DNA of 37,348 nt from Muribaculaceae bacterium (lineage in GTDB: Bacteria; Bacteroidota; Bacteroidia; Bacteroidales; Muribaculaceae): positions 1 to 37,348 of the forward strand of contig WGUO01000030.1 in NCBI GenBank assembly GCA_014867205.1. Direction: 5' to 3'. The stretch's first letter is position 1. Every line of letters begins with the position of its first letter. The position numbers and the translations under genes are program-made. Below are positions 17,305-25,197 of this stretch, in pieces. The notes beneath the pieces were generated by a model that saw nothing but the letters and a program-made list of their open reading frames with translations, was not told the DNA's origin and did not search any database.

Positions 17305-17336
17305 TATACGCATCTGTGTATACGGCTAAGTATACG
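17305..17336. promoter_or_regulatory. Three TATACG repeats in the leader of the GT5-like operon
   Basis: TATACG occurs at 17305-17310, 17319-17324 and 17331-17336, two of the copies preceded by G. They lie between the start codon (17294) and the -7 box, so they would be in the 5' leader. A regulator site is possible but unproven. Confidence 0.3.
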
Positions 17337-17350
17337 CGTCTTTCAAAATG

Positions 17351-17358
17351 CAAAATTA
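17351..17358 (-). promoter_or_regulatory. -7 box for the GT5-like/DUF4270/CapA operon
   Basis: Minus strand TAATTTTG matches the Bacteroidota -7 consensus exactly, 57 nt before the start codon. No good -33 box is seen at the usual 19-21 nt distance; a TTTG occurs only 12 nt upstream. Confidence 0.45.
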
Positions 17359-17485
17359 ATAAAAAAAATCCAAACAGCGGGGTAAATGTGCTCGGTGAGG
17401 CCCCTCTTTTATCATATTTTAACGCCCGAAAGACAACTTTAGAGTGTTTTATGATGAAAAATTATTTAGTTTGGTGAATTTGTTG

Positions 17486-17493
17486 TAATTTTG
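17486..17493 (+). promoter_or_regulatory. -7 box for panC-panD-ffh
   Basis: TAATTTTG matches the -7 consensus, about 60 nt before the panC ATG. The -33 region is A/T-rich without a clear TTTG at standard spacing; one lies 12 nt upstream, mirroring the divergent promoter. Confidence 0.45.
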
Positions 17494-17555
17494 GCGAGCC
17501 AAATGGATCCGCATGCGAGAATGCGGTAAAAAGAAACGTACAAACTGAAACAATT

Positions 17556-18419
17556 ATGTTGATAATACGATCGGCTGCCGAGCTCGAGACCCTGGTGGGC
17601 CGCGAACGGCAGAACGGGCATACGATAGGATTCGTGCCCACGATGGGCGCGCTCCACGAGGGACACATCTCGCTGGTGGAACGTGCCGTTTCGGAGAACG
17701 ACATTACGGTGGTAAGCGTCTTCGTCAACCCGACTCAGTTCAACAATCCGACCGACCTGGCCACCTACCCGCGCGACGAGGAGTCGGATTTCCGCCTGCT
17801 GGCGCAGGCGCATGCCTCGGTGGCCTTCGCGCCCACGGTCGAGGAGATGTATCCCGGGGGCCTCGAGGGACGCAGACGCCACGAGTTCAATCTCGGCATG
17901 GCCGCCATGGTGATGGAGGGCAAGTACCGTCCGGGGCACTTCCAGGGCGTCGCCGAGGTGGTGTCGCGCCTGTTCGCGCTGGTGCGCCCGACCCGAGCCT
18001 ATTTCGGCGAGAAGGACTTCCAGCAGATCGCCGTGATACGCAACATGGTCGAGACCGAGGGCATCGACGTGGAGATAGTGCCTTGCCCGATACGCCGCGC
18101 CGACGACGGCCTGGCCCTGTCGAGCCGCAACGCGCTGCTCACCCCGGCCCAGCGGCTTGCCGCCCCCGAGATACACCGCGCCCTGGCCGACTCGGTAGAG
18201 TACTCCAGGACTCACTCCATACAGGCGACACATGACACCGTGGTGGAGCGCATCGACGCCGTGCCCGGCATGAGGGTCGAGTATTTCGAGATCGTCGACG
18301 GCCGGACGCTGCTCCCTCTCTCCGAGTGGGATGAGTCACCATGGATTGTAGGCTGCATCACCGTATATTGCGGCGAGGTAAGGCTCATCGACAATATCTG
18401 CTACAAAAAGAACATCTGA
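17556..18419 (+). CDS. panC: Pantothenate synthetase
   Basis: A 287-residue enzyme that joins pantoate and beta-alanine using ATP, the last step of vitamin B5 synthesis, in the cytoplasm. The nucleotidyltransferase motif PTMGALHEGHISL holds His34 and His37. FVNPTQF (56-62), KYRPGHFQGV (123-132), YFGEKDFQQ (149-156) and ALSSRN (187-192) are the remaining active-site segments, all intact. Length matches the family. It is followed after 48 nt by panD, which makes its beta-alanine substrate, so the pair is a functional operon. It diverges from the GT5-like operon. Confidence 0.97.
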   Translation: MLIIRSAAELETLVGRERQNGHTIGFVPTMGALHEGHISLVERAVSENDITVVSVFVNPTQFNNPTDLATYPRDEESDFRLLAQAHASVAFAPTVEEMYPGGLEGRRRHEFNLGMAAMVMEGKYRPGHFQGVAEVVSRLFALVRPTRAYFGEKDFQQIAVIRNMVETEGIDVEIVPCPIRRADDGLALSSRNALLTPAQRLAAPEIHRALADSVEYSRTHSIQATHDTVVERIDAVPGMRVEYFEIVDGRTLLPLSEWDESPWIVGCITVYCGEVRLIDNICYKKNI

Positions 18420-18467
18420 CCGTCCTGACGCCTGCACGGCGTCCGCACGGCACAACAAGAAGCCGAC

Positions 18468-18824
18468 ATGCTTATAGAAATGATGAAATCGAAGATTCAC
18501 CGCGTCACAGTGACTGAGGCGAATCTCAACTATGTGGGCAGCATCACGATCGATGCCGACCTGCTCCGCGCCGCCGAGATTCTTCCGGGCCAGAGGGTCT
18601 GGATTGTCAACAACAACAACGGCGAGCGTTTCGACACCTACGTCATCGAGGGAGAACCCGGCTCGGGCGTGATCTGCCTCAACGGCGCGGCCGCCCGCAA
18701 GGCGCAGCCCGGCGACGTGGTGATTATCATGACCTATGCGCTCGTCACTCCCGACGAGGCGCGTCAGATCAAGCCGGTGGTCATTTTCCCCGACACCCGC
18801 ACCAACCGCCTCCCCGAGGCCTAA
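18468..18824 (+). CDS. panD: Aspartate 1-decarboxylase proenzyme
   Basis: A 118-residue pyruvoyl enzyme that converts aspartate to beta-alanine for pantothenate synthesis. Self-cleavage should occur between Gly24 and Ser25 in NYVGSITID, leaving a pyruvoyl group on the alpha chain; numbering from the first ATG reproduces the conventional G24-S25 position, which supports this start over Met5 or Met6. Also typical are KIHRVTVTEANL and NNNNGERFDTYVIEGEPGSG. It lies between panC and ffh, with only 19 nt to ffh. Confidence 0.97.
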   Translation: MLIEMMKSKIHRVTVTEANLNYVGSITIDADLLRAAEILPGQRVWIVNNNNGERFDTYVIEGEPGSGVICLNGAAARKAQPGDVVIIMTYALVTPDEARQIKPVVIFPDTRTNRLPEA

Positions 18825-18833
18825 ACTTTAAAA

Positions 18834-18839
18834 AAGGAG
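18834..18839 (+). promoter_or_regulatory. Strong Shine-Dalgarno for ffh
   Basis: AAGGAG followed by AATT and the ATG at 18844. Strong Shine-Dalgarno sequences are uncommon in Bacteroidota, so this one supports the chosen start. Confidence 0.6.
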
Positions 18840-18843
18840 AATT

Positions 18844-20187
18844 ATGTTCAAGAACCTTTCCGAGCGGCTCGAACGCTCGTTCAAGATCCTCAAAGGCGAG
18901 GGACGCATCACCGAGATAAACATCGCCGAGACCCTCAAGGACGTTCGCCGGGCACTGCTCGACGCCGACGTCAACTATAAGGTCGCCAAGTCATTTACCG
19001 ACACCGTCAAGCAGAAGGCTCTGGGTCAGAACGTAATCAACGCCCTGAAGCCCAAGGAGCTCATGGTCAAGATTGTCCATGACGAGCTGGCCGCCCTGAT
19101 GGGTGGCGACGAGGCTCCGCTCAATCTCGACGGACATCCGGCCGTGATACTGATGGCCGGTCTGCAGGGTGCCGGTAAGACCACATTCGCCGGCAAGCTG
19201 GCCCGCAAGCTGAAGTCGACACGCGGCAAGCGCCCGCTGCTGGTCGGCGCCGACGTATACCGTCCCGCAGCCCGCGAGCAGCTCCGCGTGCTCGCACAGA
19301 GCATCGATGTGCCCGTATACACCGAGGAGGAGAGCAAGGACCCTGTGGGCATAGCGCTTAACGCCATCGACCACGCGCGCCAGAACCATTATGACCTCGT
19401 GATCGTCGACACGGCCGGACGCCTCGCCGTCGACGAGGAGATGATGGATGAGATCGAGCGCATCAAGAATGCCATAAAGCCTCAGGAGACCCTCTTCGTT
19501 GTCGACTCGATGACCGGTCAGGACGCCGTGAACACCGCCAAGGCGTTCAACGACCGAATCGACTTCGACGGCGTCGTGCTCACCAAACTCGATGGTGACA
19601 CACGCGGCGGAGCCGCCCTCTCTATCCGCGCCGTCGTCGACAAGCCGATCAAGTATGTGGGCACCGGTGAGAAACTCGAGGACATCCAGGAGTTCAACCC
19701 CGAGGGCATGGCCAACCGTATCCTCGGCATGGGCGACATCGTGGAGCTCGCCAAGCGCGCCCAGGAGGTCTATGACCAGAAGGAGGCCGAGAAACTGGCC
19801 GAGAAGCTCAAGAAGAACAAGTTCGACTTCGAGGACTTCATGAAGCAGATACAGCAGATCAAGAAGATGGGTAACCTCAAGGATCTGGCGTCGATGATAC
19901 CGGGCGTCGGCAAGGCCGTCAAGGACCTCGACATCGACGACAACGCCTTCAAGGGCATCGAGGCCATTATCAACTCGATGACCCCCTACGAGCGCCAGAA
20001 TCCCGACATCATCAAGGGGTCGCGCCGCCAGCGCATAGCCAAGGGCTCGGGCACCTCACTCCAGGAGGTGAACCGCCTGCTCAAGCAGTTCGAGGACACC
20101 CGCAAGATGATGCACATGGCCTCGAACATGAAGAACCCGATGAAGATGATGAAACAGATGCGCCAGAACCCCAAATTCCGCCGCTGA
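18844..20187 (+). CDS. ffh: Signal recognition particle protein Ffh (SRP54)
   Basis: A 447-residue GTPase that binds signal sequences and 4.5S RNA and delivers ribosomes to FtsY at the membrane. An N-domain four-helix bundle covers roughly residues 1-95. The G domain follows with GLQGAGKTT (106-114), DVYRPAAREQL (137-147), DTAGR (189-193) and TKLDGDTRGGAAL (247-259). The C-terminal M domain, from about residue 300, ends in a methionine-rich tail (MMHMASNMKNPMKMMKQMRQ). All essential motifs are present. It is third in the panC-panD-ffh run; an ABC-F gene follows after 60 nt. Confidence 0.97.
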   Translation: MFKNLSERLERSFKILKGEGRITEINIAETLKDVRRALLDADVNYKVAKSFTDTVKQKALGQNVINALKPKELMVKIVHDELAALMGGDEAPLNLDGHPAVILMAGLQGAGKTTFAGKLARKLKSTRGKRPLLVGADVYRPAAREQLRVLAQSIDVPVYTEEESKDPVGIALNAIDHARQNHYDLVIVDTAGRLAVDEEMMDEIERIKNAIKPQETLFVVDSMTGQDAVNTAKAFNDRIDFDGVVLTKLDGDTRGGAALSIRAVVDKPIKYVGTGEKLEDIQEFNPEGMANRILGMGDIVELAKRAQEVYDQKEAEKLAEKLKKNKFDFEDFMKQIQQIKKMGNLKDLASMIPGVGKAVKDLDIDDNAFKGIEAIINSMTPYERQNPDIIKGSRRQRIAKGSGTSLQEVNRLLKQFEDTRKMMHMASNMKNPMKMMKQMRQNPKFRR

Positions 20188-20247
20188 CACACGCCGGGCC
20201 TCGGCGAAGGCCCCTCCAACCGACATATACAAGACATACAGACTTAG

Positions 20248-21867
20248 ATGATACAGGTAAACAATCTCGGCATGCAGTTCGGCAAGCGTGTCCTCTTCCA
20301 GGACGTCAACCTGACGTTCAACCAGGGCAACTGCTACGGAATCATCGGTGCCAACGGCGCCGGCAAGTCGACTCTGATGAAAATTCTCTCGGGCGAGCTC
20401 TCGCCCACCCACGGCACGGTGACCTTCGGCCCCGGCGAGCGCCTGTCGGTGCTCTCGCAGGACCACTTCGAGTTTGATGAGTGTACAGTGATCGAGACCG
20501 TGCTCCGAGGCCACTCAGTGCTCTGGGACATCATGCAGCGCAAGGACGCCATTTACGCTAAACCAGACTTCTCCGACGAGGACGGCATCGTGGCCGCCGA
20601 ACTCGAGGAGAAGTTCGCCGAGCTCGAGGGCTGGAACGCCGAGAGCGACGCGGCCGCACTGCTCAGCGGCCTCGGCATCAAGGAGGACCGCCACTATATG
20701 CTCATGAAGGACATGAGCGCCAACGAGAAGGTGCGCGTGCTGCTGGCAAAGGCCCTCTTCGGCAACCCTGACAACCTGCTGCTCGACGAGCCGACCAACG
20801 ACCTCGACCTCGAGACGGTGGCCTGGCTCGAGAACTATCTCGCCAACTTCGAGAACACGGTGCTCGTGGTGAGCCACGACCGCCACTTCCTCAACGCCGT
20901 CAGCACCCACACGCTTGACATCGACTACAACAAGATACAGATATTCGCCGGCAACTACGACTTCTGGTACCAGTCGTCGCAACTCGCGCTGCGCCAGCAG
21001 CAGGCCGCCAACAAGAAAGCCGAGGAGAAACGCAAGGAACTCATGGAGTTCATACAGCGGTTCTCGGCCAATGTGGCTAAGTCAAAGCAGACCACAAGCC
21101 GCAAGAAGATGCTCGAGAAACTCAACGTAGAGGAGATTCAGCCCTCGTCGCGCCGCTACCCGGGCATCATCTTCACCCCGAGCCGCGAGGTCGGCAACAA
21201 GATCCTCGAGGTCAAGGGCCTGAAGGCCTCGGTCGACGGCGAGGTGCTGTTCGATGACATGAACTTCCAGATCGAGAAGGGCGACAAGGTGGCATTCCTG
21301 AGCCGCGACCCGCGCGCCATGACCGCCCTCTTCGAGATCATCATGGGCAACCGCAAGGCCGACACCGGCGACTTCGAGTGGGGTCAGACCATCACCAACG
21401 CATATCTGCCCCTTGACAACAGCGCATTTTTCGACACTGACCTCAACCTGGTCGACTGGCTCTGCCAGTACAGCTCTGACTCGTCGGAGATCTATCTCAA
21501 GGGATTTCTGGGCAAGATGCTTTTCAGCGGCGAGGAGGTGCTCAAGAAGGCATCGGTGCTGTCGGGTGGCGAGAAGATACGCTGCATGATAGCACGTATG
21601 ATGCTGACCGACGCCAACACGATGGTGCTCGACTCCCCTACCAACCATCTCGACCTCGAGTCAATCCAGGCGTTCAACAACACGCTGCAGAACTTCAAGG
21701 GCGTGATACTGATGTCGAGCCACGACCACGAGTTCATCCAGACGGTCTGCAACCGCATCATCGAACTGACGCCCAACGGCATCATCGACAAGATGATGGA
21801 CTATGACGACTACGTCTGCGACGAGCGCGTAGCCGCCGCCCGCGAGCGCCTCTATCCGAAAGATTAA
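20248..21867 (+). CDS. ABC-F ATPase with degenerate second nucleotide-binding domain
   Basis: A 539-residue soluble tandem ATPase of the ABC-F family (YbiT-like), which act on ribosomes. Domain 1 has an intact Walker A (GANGAGKST, 34-42), a divergent signature (MSANEK, 156-161), Walker B with catalytic Glu181 (LLLDEPTNDLD) and switch His210. A charged linker (about 245-300) corresponds to the P-site tRNA interaction motif. In domain 2 the P-loop is replaced by LSRDPRAMTA (351-360). The signature LSGGEK (438-443) is kept, but the catalytic glutamate is Ser463 (VLDSPTNHLD). ATP turnover should therefore occur at only one site. It follows ffh closely on the same strand and is bounded downstream by a palindromic element. 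Confidence 0.9.
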   Translation: MIQVNNLGMQFGKRVLFQDVNLTFNQGNCYGIIGANGAGKSTLMKILSGELSPTHGTVTFGPGERLSVLSQDHFEFDECTVIETVLRGHSVLWDIMQRKDAIYAKPDFSDEDGIVAAELEEKFAELEGWNAESDAAALLSGLGIKEDRHYMLMKDMSANEKVRVLLAKALFGNPDNLLLDEPTNDLDLETVAWLENYLANFENTVLVVSHDRHFLNAVSTHTLDIDYNKIQIFAGNYDFWYQSSQLALRQQQAANKKAEEKRKELMEFIQRFSANVAKSKQTTSRKKMLEKLNVEEIQPSSRRYPGIIFTPSREVGNKILEVKGLKASVDGEVLFDDMNFQIEKGDKVAFLSRDPRAMTALFEIIMGNRKADTGDFEWGQTITNAYLPLDNSAFFDTDLNLVDWLCQYSSDSSEIYLKGFLGKMLFSGEEVLKKASVLSGGEKIRCMIARMMLTDANTMVLDSPTNHLDLESIQAFNNTLQNFKGVILMSSHDHEFIQTVCNRIIELTPNGIIDKMMDYDDYVCDERVAAARERLYPKD

Positions 21868-21880
21868 TTATAAAAGATTA

Positions 21881-22062
21881 AGTAGTTGCGAAAAATTAAT
21901 GAACATATAAAACGCAGTTATTTTTGAGACTATTTGACTATGGAGTGAGGGAGCATAGCGGGCTATGCGACTGAACGACAGAGGCAAAGCGGCCAAAAAG
22001 AACAAGTTTTATAGTTCAAGATTTCAAACTTCATATTTATCGTTTAATTTTTTGCAACTACT
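21881..22062. mobile_element. 182-bp palindromic MITE-like element
   Basis: The two ends are imperfect inverted repeats of about 24 nt starting AGTAGTTGC. The arms remain roughly complementary toward the centre, where GCATAGC-GG-GCTATGC (21953-21968) forms a hairpin. The 8-mer AAAGATTA abuts the left end (21873-21880) and lies one base beyond the right end (22064-22071), a possible target duplication. No coding capacity. A nearly identical copy of its left end occurs at 27263-27290. It lies 13 nt after the ABC-F stop codon and may also act as a terminator. Confidence 0.6.
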
Positions 22063-22069
22063 TAAAGAT

Positions 22070-22236
22070 TAATGTTTAGGGTTTAGATCCGAGAGCTGTA
22101 AGTCTTATATGATTCATACATCTTATATGACGTATAAGACGTATATGACTTATCCTCGCTTGCGAACCCTAATTAATCTTTTATCTCTAATCTTCTATAA
22201 TTAATCTCTAATCTTTAATCTTTAATCTTTATCCCC
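22070..22236. repeat. A/T-rich intergenic repeats (TTATATGA and TAATCTTT units)
   Basis: This gap holds several TTATATGA/GTATAAGAC units around 22100-22150 and then about six TAATCTTT-like units up to the Dabb start codon. It is low complexity. No gene or clear promoter was identified, although the Dabb gene must be transcribed from here or from upstream. Confidence 0.45.
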
Positions 22237-22530
22237 ATGATCAAACATATCGTAACCTTTCAGCTTAGCGGCACTCCCGAGGAGCGCCGCGAGGTGTCCG
22301 GCAGATTTGCCGACGCGCTGCGGGCGCTTCCCGCTCAGATTGACGTGCTCCAGTCGATTGAAGTTGGCCTCAACGAGAACCCGGCCGAGGACTGGGACGT
22401 CGTGCTGACAGCCATAGTGCCCACCATGGCCGACGTCGAGAAATACGCCAAGCATCCGGCCCATGTGGCCGCTGCCGGCCTGTTAGCGGGGCACAAGAAG
22501 GCCCGCGCCTGCGTCGACTACGAGTTCTGA
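22237..22530 (+). CDS. Dabb family (stress-responsive A/B barrel) protein
   Basis: A 97-residue single-domain protein of the dimeric alpha/beta-barrel fold. It starts with the family hallmark MIKHIVTFQL, has a central SIEVGLNENPAEDWDVVLTAIVPTMADVEKYAKHPAH segment and ends HKKARACVDYEF. Members form dimers and are mostly of unknown function; some are stress-induced. It converges on the ABC-F gene on the other strand, with 54 nt between stops. Confidence 0.88.
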   Translation: MIKHIVTFQLSGTPEERREVSGRFADALRALPAQIDVLQSIEVGLNENPAEDWDVVLTAIVPTMADVEKYAKHPAHVAAAGLLAGHKKARACVDYEF

Positions 22531-22584
22531 GACGCCTCAGGATTCCGAATTGACTTCGAGTTTACGGATTGTCTCCGGCAAGCG

Positions 22585-24393
22585 TCAGCCCTGCTCGATC
22601 TCAAGGAGCTCGAGATATCGCATCTCGGCCTCGTCGAGCGTGGCGATGACCTCACCCAGGCGGTTACCCGCCGCTACAATCTCATCATTACCGAGGGTTC
22701 CCGACGACAGGGAATCCTCGAGTTGTTTACGCTCGTCGGTCAGCGCGTCGATACGCTGCTCAAGGTCCTCCATCTCTCGCTTCTCCTTGAACGACAGCTT
22801 GCGCTTCTCATCCTTGCGGCGGCGCGTGCCGGCCGTCGACTCAGCCGCCGCGCCACTTTTCGCCGCCTCGGCCGCCTTGCGCCCCTTCTCCTCCATGGCC
22901 ACGCAGTGGCGGTAGGTGGAATAGTCGCCCGGGAAGTCGCGCACCTCTCCGTCGCCATTGAACACAAACAGATGGTCAACGATACGGTCCAGGAAGAAAC
23001 GGTCATGGCTCACCACGATGACACACCCCTTGAAATTGGCAAGATAATCCTCGAGCACAGTCAGCGTCATGATGTCGAGGTCGTTGGTAGGCTCGTCGAG
23101 CACTAAGAAGTTCGGGCTGCGCATAAGCACCGTGGCCAGATAAAGCCGGCGTCGCTCGCCCCCGCTCAGTTTGGCGATATACTTCTGCTGCGTCTCGGGT
23201 GTGAAGAGGAACTTCGACAGGAATGCCGAGGCCGTCATGGTGGTCTTCTCGTCGATTCGCACCACCTCGGCAATCTCGCGCACGGCATCGATAACCCTCT
23301 TCGAGTCGTCGAAACCGGTCATGCCCTCCTGGCTGTAGTAACCCCACCTTACGGTCTGGCCGATGTCGAACGAGCCGGAATCGGGCTGCATCAGTCCCAG
23401 CAGAAGTTTGATGAATGTAGACTTGCCGGCGCCATTGTCGCCGACGATGCCTACCTTCTCATATCGAGCGAAGGTATAGTTCCAGTCGCGTAGAATCACC
23501 TTGTCGCCGAAAGCCTTGGCCACATGCCGCGCCTCGAAGATCTTGGAGCCGATATAGCTCGACTTCACCTCAAGCGCGACATCGCGCGTCGAGAGGTCGA
23601 CATGGCTGCGGTCCTCGAGCTGATGGAAATTGTCAATCCTGTACTTGGCCTTTGAGCCGCGGGCCTGCGGCTGGCGACGCATCCACTCAAGCTCGGTGCG
23701 GAGCAGGTTCTTCACCCTGGCCAATTCGGCGCTCATGGCCTCCATGCGTTCGGCGCGACGCCGCAGATAATAGCCATAATTGCCGTCATAACTGAATAGC
23801 GTCTGGCGGTCAATCTCGATGATGCGCGAGCAGACCTTGTCAAGAAAATACCGATCGTGCGTCACCATGAGCAGTGTGACGCGCTGACGGCTCAGATAGT
23901 TCTCGAGCCATTCGATCATGTCGATGTCAAGATGGTTGGTCGGCTCGTCGAGAATCAGCATGTCGGGCTTGGTGAGGAGCACCTTGGCGAGCGCCACGCG
24001 CTTCGCCTGGCCGCCAGACAGATGCTCGAGCGGCATGTTGACATCCGCGATGCGGAACTGCGTCAGCATCTGCCGCGCCAGGTCTGCCCCGTTCCAGTGG
24101 TCGTCGCTGCCCGGCTCCGGAGCCGGAGTCGCATACTCGAGCGCCGTCATCCCTGCGGGCATCGGCGGCAACTGCTCCAGATAACCGACACGTAGGCCGT
24201 TGCGGTAGACCACATTGCCCGAGTCATAATCCTCACGTCCTGTCAGGATGTTGAGGAACGTGCTCTTGCCGTCGCCGTTACGCGCAACGATACCGATCTT
24301 GTCACCCTCATATACGCCGAAAGTGACATCAGCGAACAGCAGCCGGTCGCCATACGACTTCGTCAACTTCTCAATCTGCAGATAACTAACCAT
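22585..24393 (-). CDS. Uup-like ABC-F ATPase
   Basis: A 602-residue soluble ABC-F protein with two intact ATPase domains. Domain 1: ARNGDGKST (37-45), LSGGQAKR (125-132), LILDEPTNHLD with Glu150, HD switch at 179-180. Domain 2: GDNGAGKST (318-326), LSGGERRR (409-416), VLDEPTNDLD with Glu434, SHD at 462-464. After the second domain comes a basic linker (RRRKDEKRKLSFKEKREMEDLEQRIDAL, split here only as description) and an antiparallel coiled coil (about 530-602) typical of Uup, which acts on branched DNA and ribosomes. The ATG at 24393 was chosen, with GGAG just upstream, rather than a TTG seven codons earlier. It contrasts with the asymmetric ABC-F at 20248. Confidence 0.9.
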   Translation of the reverse strand: MVSYLQIEKLTKSYGDRLLFADVTFGVYEGDKIGIVARNGDGKSTFLNILTGREDYDSGNVVYRNGLRVGYLEQLPPMPAGMTALEYATPAPEPGSDDHWNGADLARQMLTQFRIADVNMPLEHLSGGQAKRVALAKVLLTKPDMLILDEPTNHLDIDMIEWLENYLSRQRVTLLMVTHDRYFLDKVCSRIIEIDRQTLFSYDGNYGYYLRRRAERMEAMSAELARVKNLLRTELEWMRRQPQARGSKAKYRIDNFHQLEDRSHVDLSTRDVALEVKSSYIGSKIFEARHVAKAFGDKVILRDWNYTFARYEKVGIVGDNGAGKSTFIKLLLGLMQPDSGSFDIGQTVRWGYYSQEGMTGFDDSKRVIDAVREIAEVVRIDEKTTMTASAFLSKFLFTPETQQKYIAKLSGGERRRLYLATVLMRSPNFLVLDEPTNDLDIMTLTVLEDYLANFKGCVIVVSHDRFFLDRIVDHLFVFNGDGEVRDFPGDYSTYRHCVAMEEKGRKAAEAAKSGAAAESTAGTRRRKDEKRKLSFKEKREMEDLEQRIDALTDERKQLEDSLSSGTLGNDEIVAAGNRLGEVIATLDEAEMRYLELLEIEQG

Positions 24394-24411
24394 ACTTCTC
24401 CTTCTTTTCTG

Positions 24412-24443
24412 CAAAATTAACCATAATCCCGCCTATTTCCAAA
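24412..24443 (-). promoter_or_regulatory. Consensus promoter for the Uup-like gene
   Basis: Minus strand TTTG (24443-24440), exactly 20 nt, TAATTTTG (24419-24412), 18 nt before the ATG. A textbook Bacteroidota promoter. Confidence 0.75.
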
Positions 24444-24510
24444 CGGCATGCCCGTCAGCCATAAAAAGAGAGGGCCGCGAACTGACGCGTACAACCGGTG
24501 GACCACTTAC

Positions 24511-24520
24511 TACCTTATCT
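24511..24520. repeat. Left 10-bp target-site duplication
   Basis: TACCTTATCT directly abuts the left terminal inverted repeat. The identical ten bases directly follow the right terminal repeat at 24985-24994. Confidence 0.8.
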
Positions 24521-24984
24521 TAATGTCACTAAAATAACGGTTTAAGCATTTACCTGTGCGGAGGGCTGAAAGACCTCGACCATGAGTAACCGGGTACACG
24601 AACCGGGAAATGCCGCAGCTCTGCTGCGAAAGCATTTTTCCGGTTCGTGTGCCCGGTAGTAGATACAACGCATGTGTCTGTCAAGACACCTCGTTACAGC
24701 GCAGAAGGCTACGTTCAGAGTCTCTTCCTGGCGTAACAAGATGTCTTCCAGACATATATTATCTATTCTTCTTCCGGGCACACGACGGCGGAATGCGTTT
24801 TCGGCTTGCGCCGCGCATTCCGCCGCCGTGTACCCGGTTACTGATGGTCGGAGTCTTCCAGACTCCCGCACAGATATCTGAACTGCACTCCTTGACTCCC
24901 GCACAGGTACAGGAGACAGCACTTCATTATGTCTCAATGTTCTTATCATAGGCATCTAAATTTCGGTTTATTTTAGTGACATTA
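24521..24984. mobile_element. 464-bp palindromic non-autonomous element with perfect TIRs and TSD
   Basis: The ends are perfect 17-bp inverted repeats: TAATGTCACTAAAATAA at 24521-24537 and its complement at 24968-24984. They are flanked by a perfect 10-bp duplication. The interior is a nest of inverted repeats. An outer 47-nt pair (24554-24600 with 24827-24873) is identical at 40 positions. There is an 18-bp hairpin (24589-24606 with 24640-24657), a central pair (24672-24702 with 24731-24757) and a 24-bp hairpin (24774-24797 with 24814-24837, two mismatches). A 13-mer GACTCCCGCACAG is directly repeated at 24861 and 24894. Both strands are open over more than 110 codons, but this follows from the palindromy; no transposase motif is seen. 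Confidence 0.8.
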
Positions 24985-24994
24985 TACCTTATCT
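24985..24994. repeat. Right 10-bp target-site duplication
   Basis: TACCTTATCT, identical to 24511-24520, directly follows the right terminal repeat. Removing the element and one copy would restore a continuous intergenic sequence. Confidence 0.8.
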
Positions 24995-25197
24995 CTAACC
25001 CCTAAAGCACCAAAAGGTAGATAGAAATGGAAGATAGAAATGCAAAAGCACTGTTATCAATTAGTTATATCTTACCTCAAGAATAAAAAGATTAGAGAGC
25101 TAAGAGTTAGAGAATGTTAATATCCGAGACAAAATTGCCAATCTCCTGACGTGCGCGGCTATCACCAAACGAATGCTTTCCAGGGATTAGAGCCTTG
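24995..25197. other. Intergenic, low-complexity, nothing identified
   Basis: An A/T-rich spacer with loose GGTAGATAGAAATG/GGAAGATAGAAATG and GATTAGAGAGCTAAGAGTTAGAG repeats. No supported gene, promoter or hairpin. Confidence 0.4.

Noticed and set aside
17466..18233. A 255-codon minus frame opposite panC
   Set aside because: panC has all its active-site motifs on the other strand; this frame has none.
20196..20213. GGGCCT/AGGCCC hairpin after ffh as a terminator
   Set aside because: The stem is only 6 bp and has no T-run; the ABC-F gene follows on the same strand and is probably co-transcribed.
24542..24955. A 137-residue protein inside the 464-bp element
   Set aside because: The frame follows from the palindromic repeats, spans nearly the whole element, is mirrored on the other strand and has no recognisable domain or promoter.
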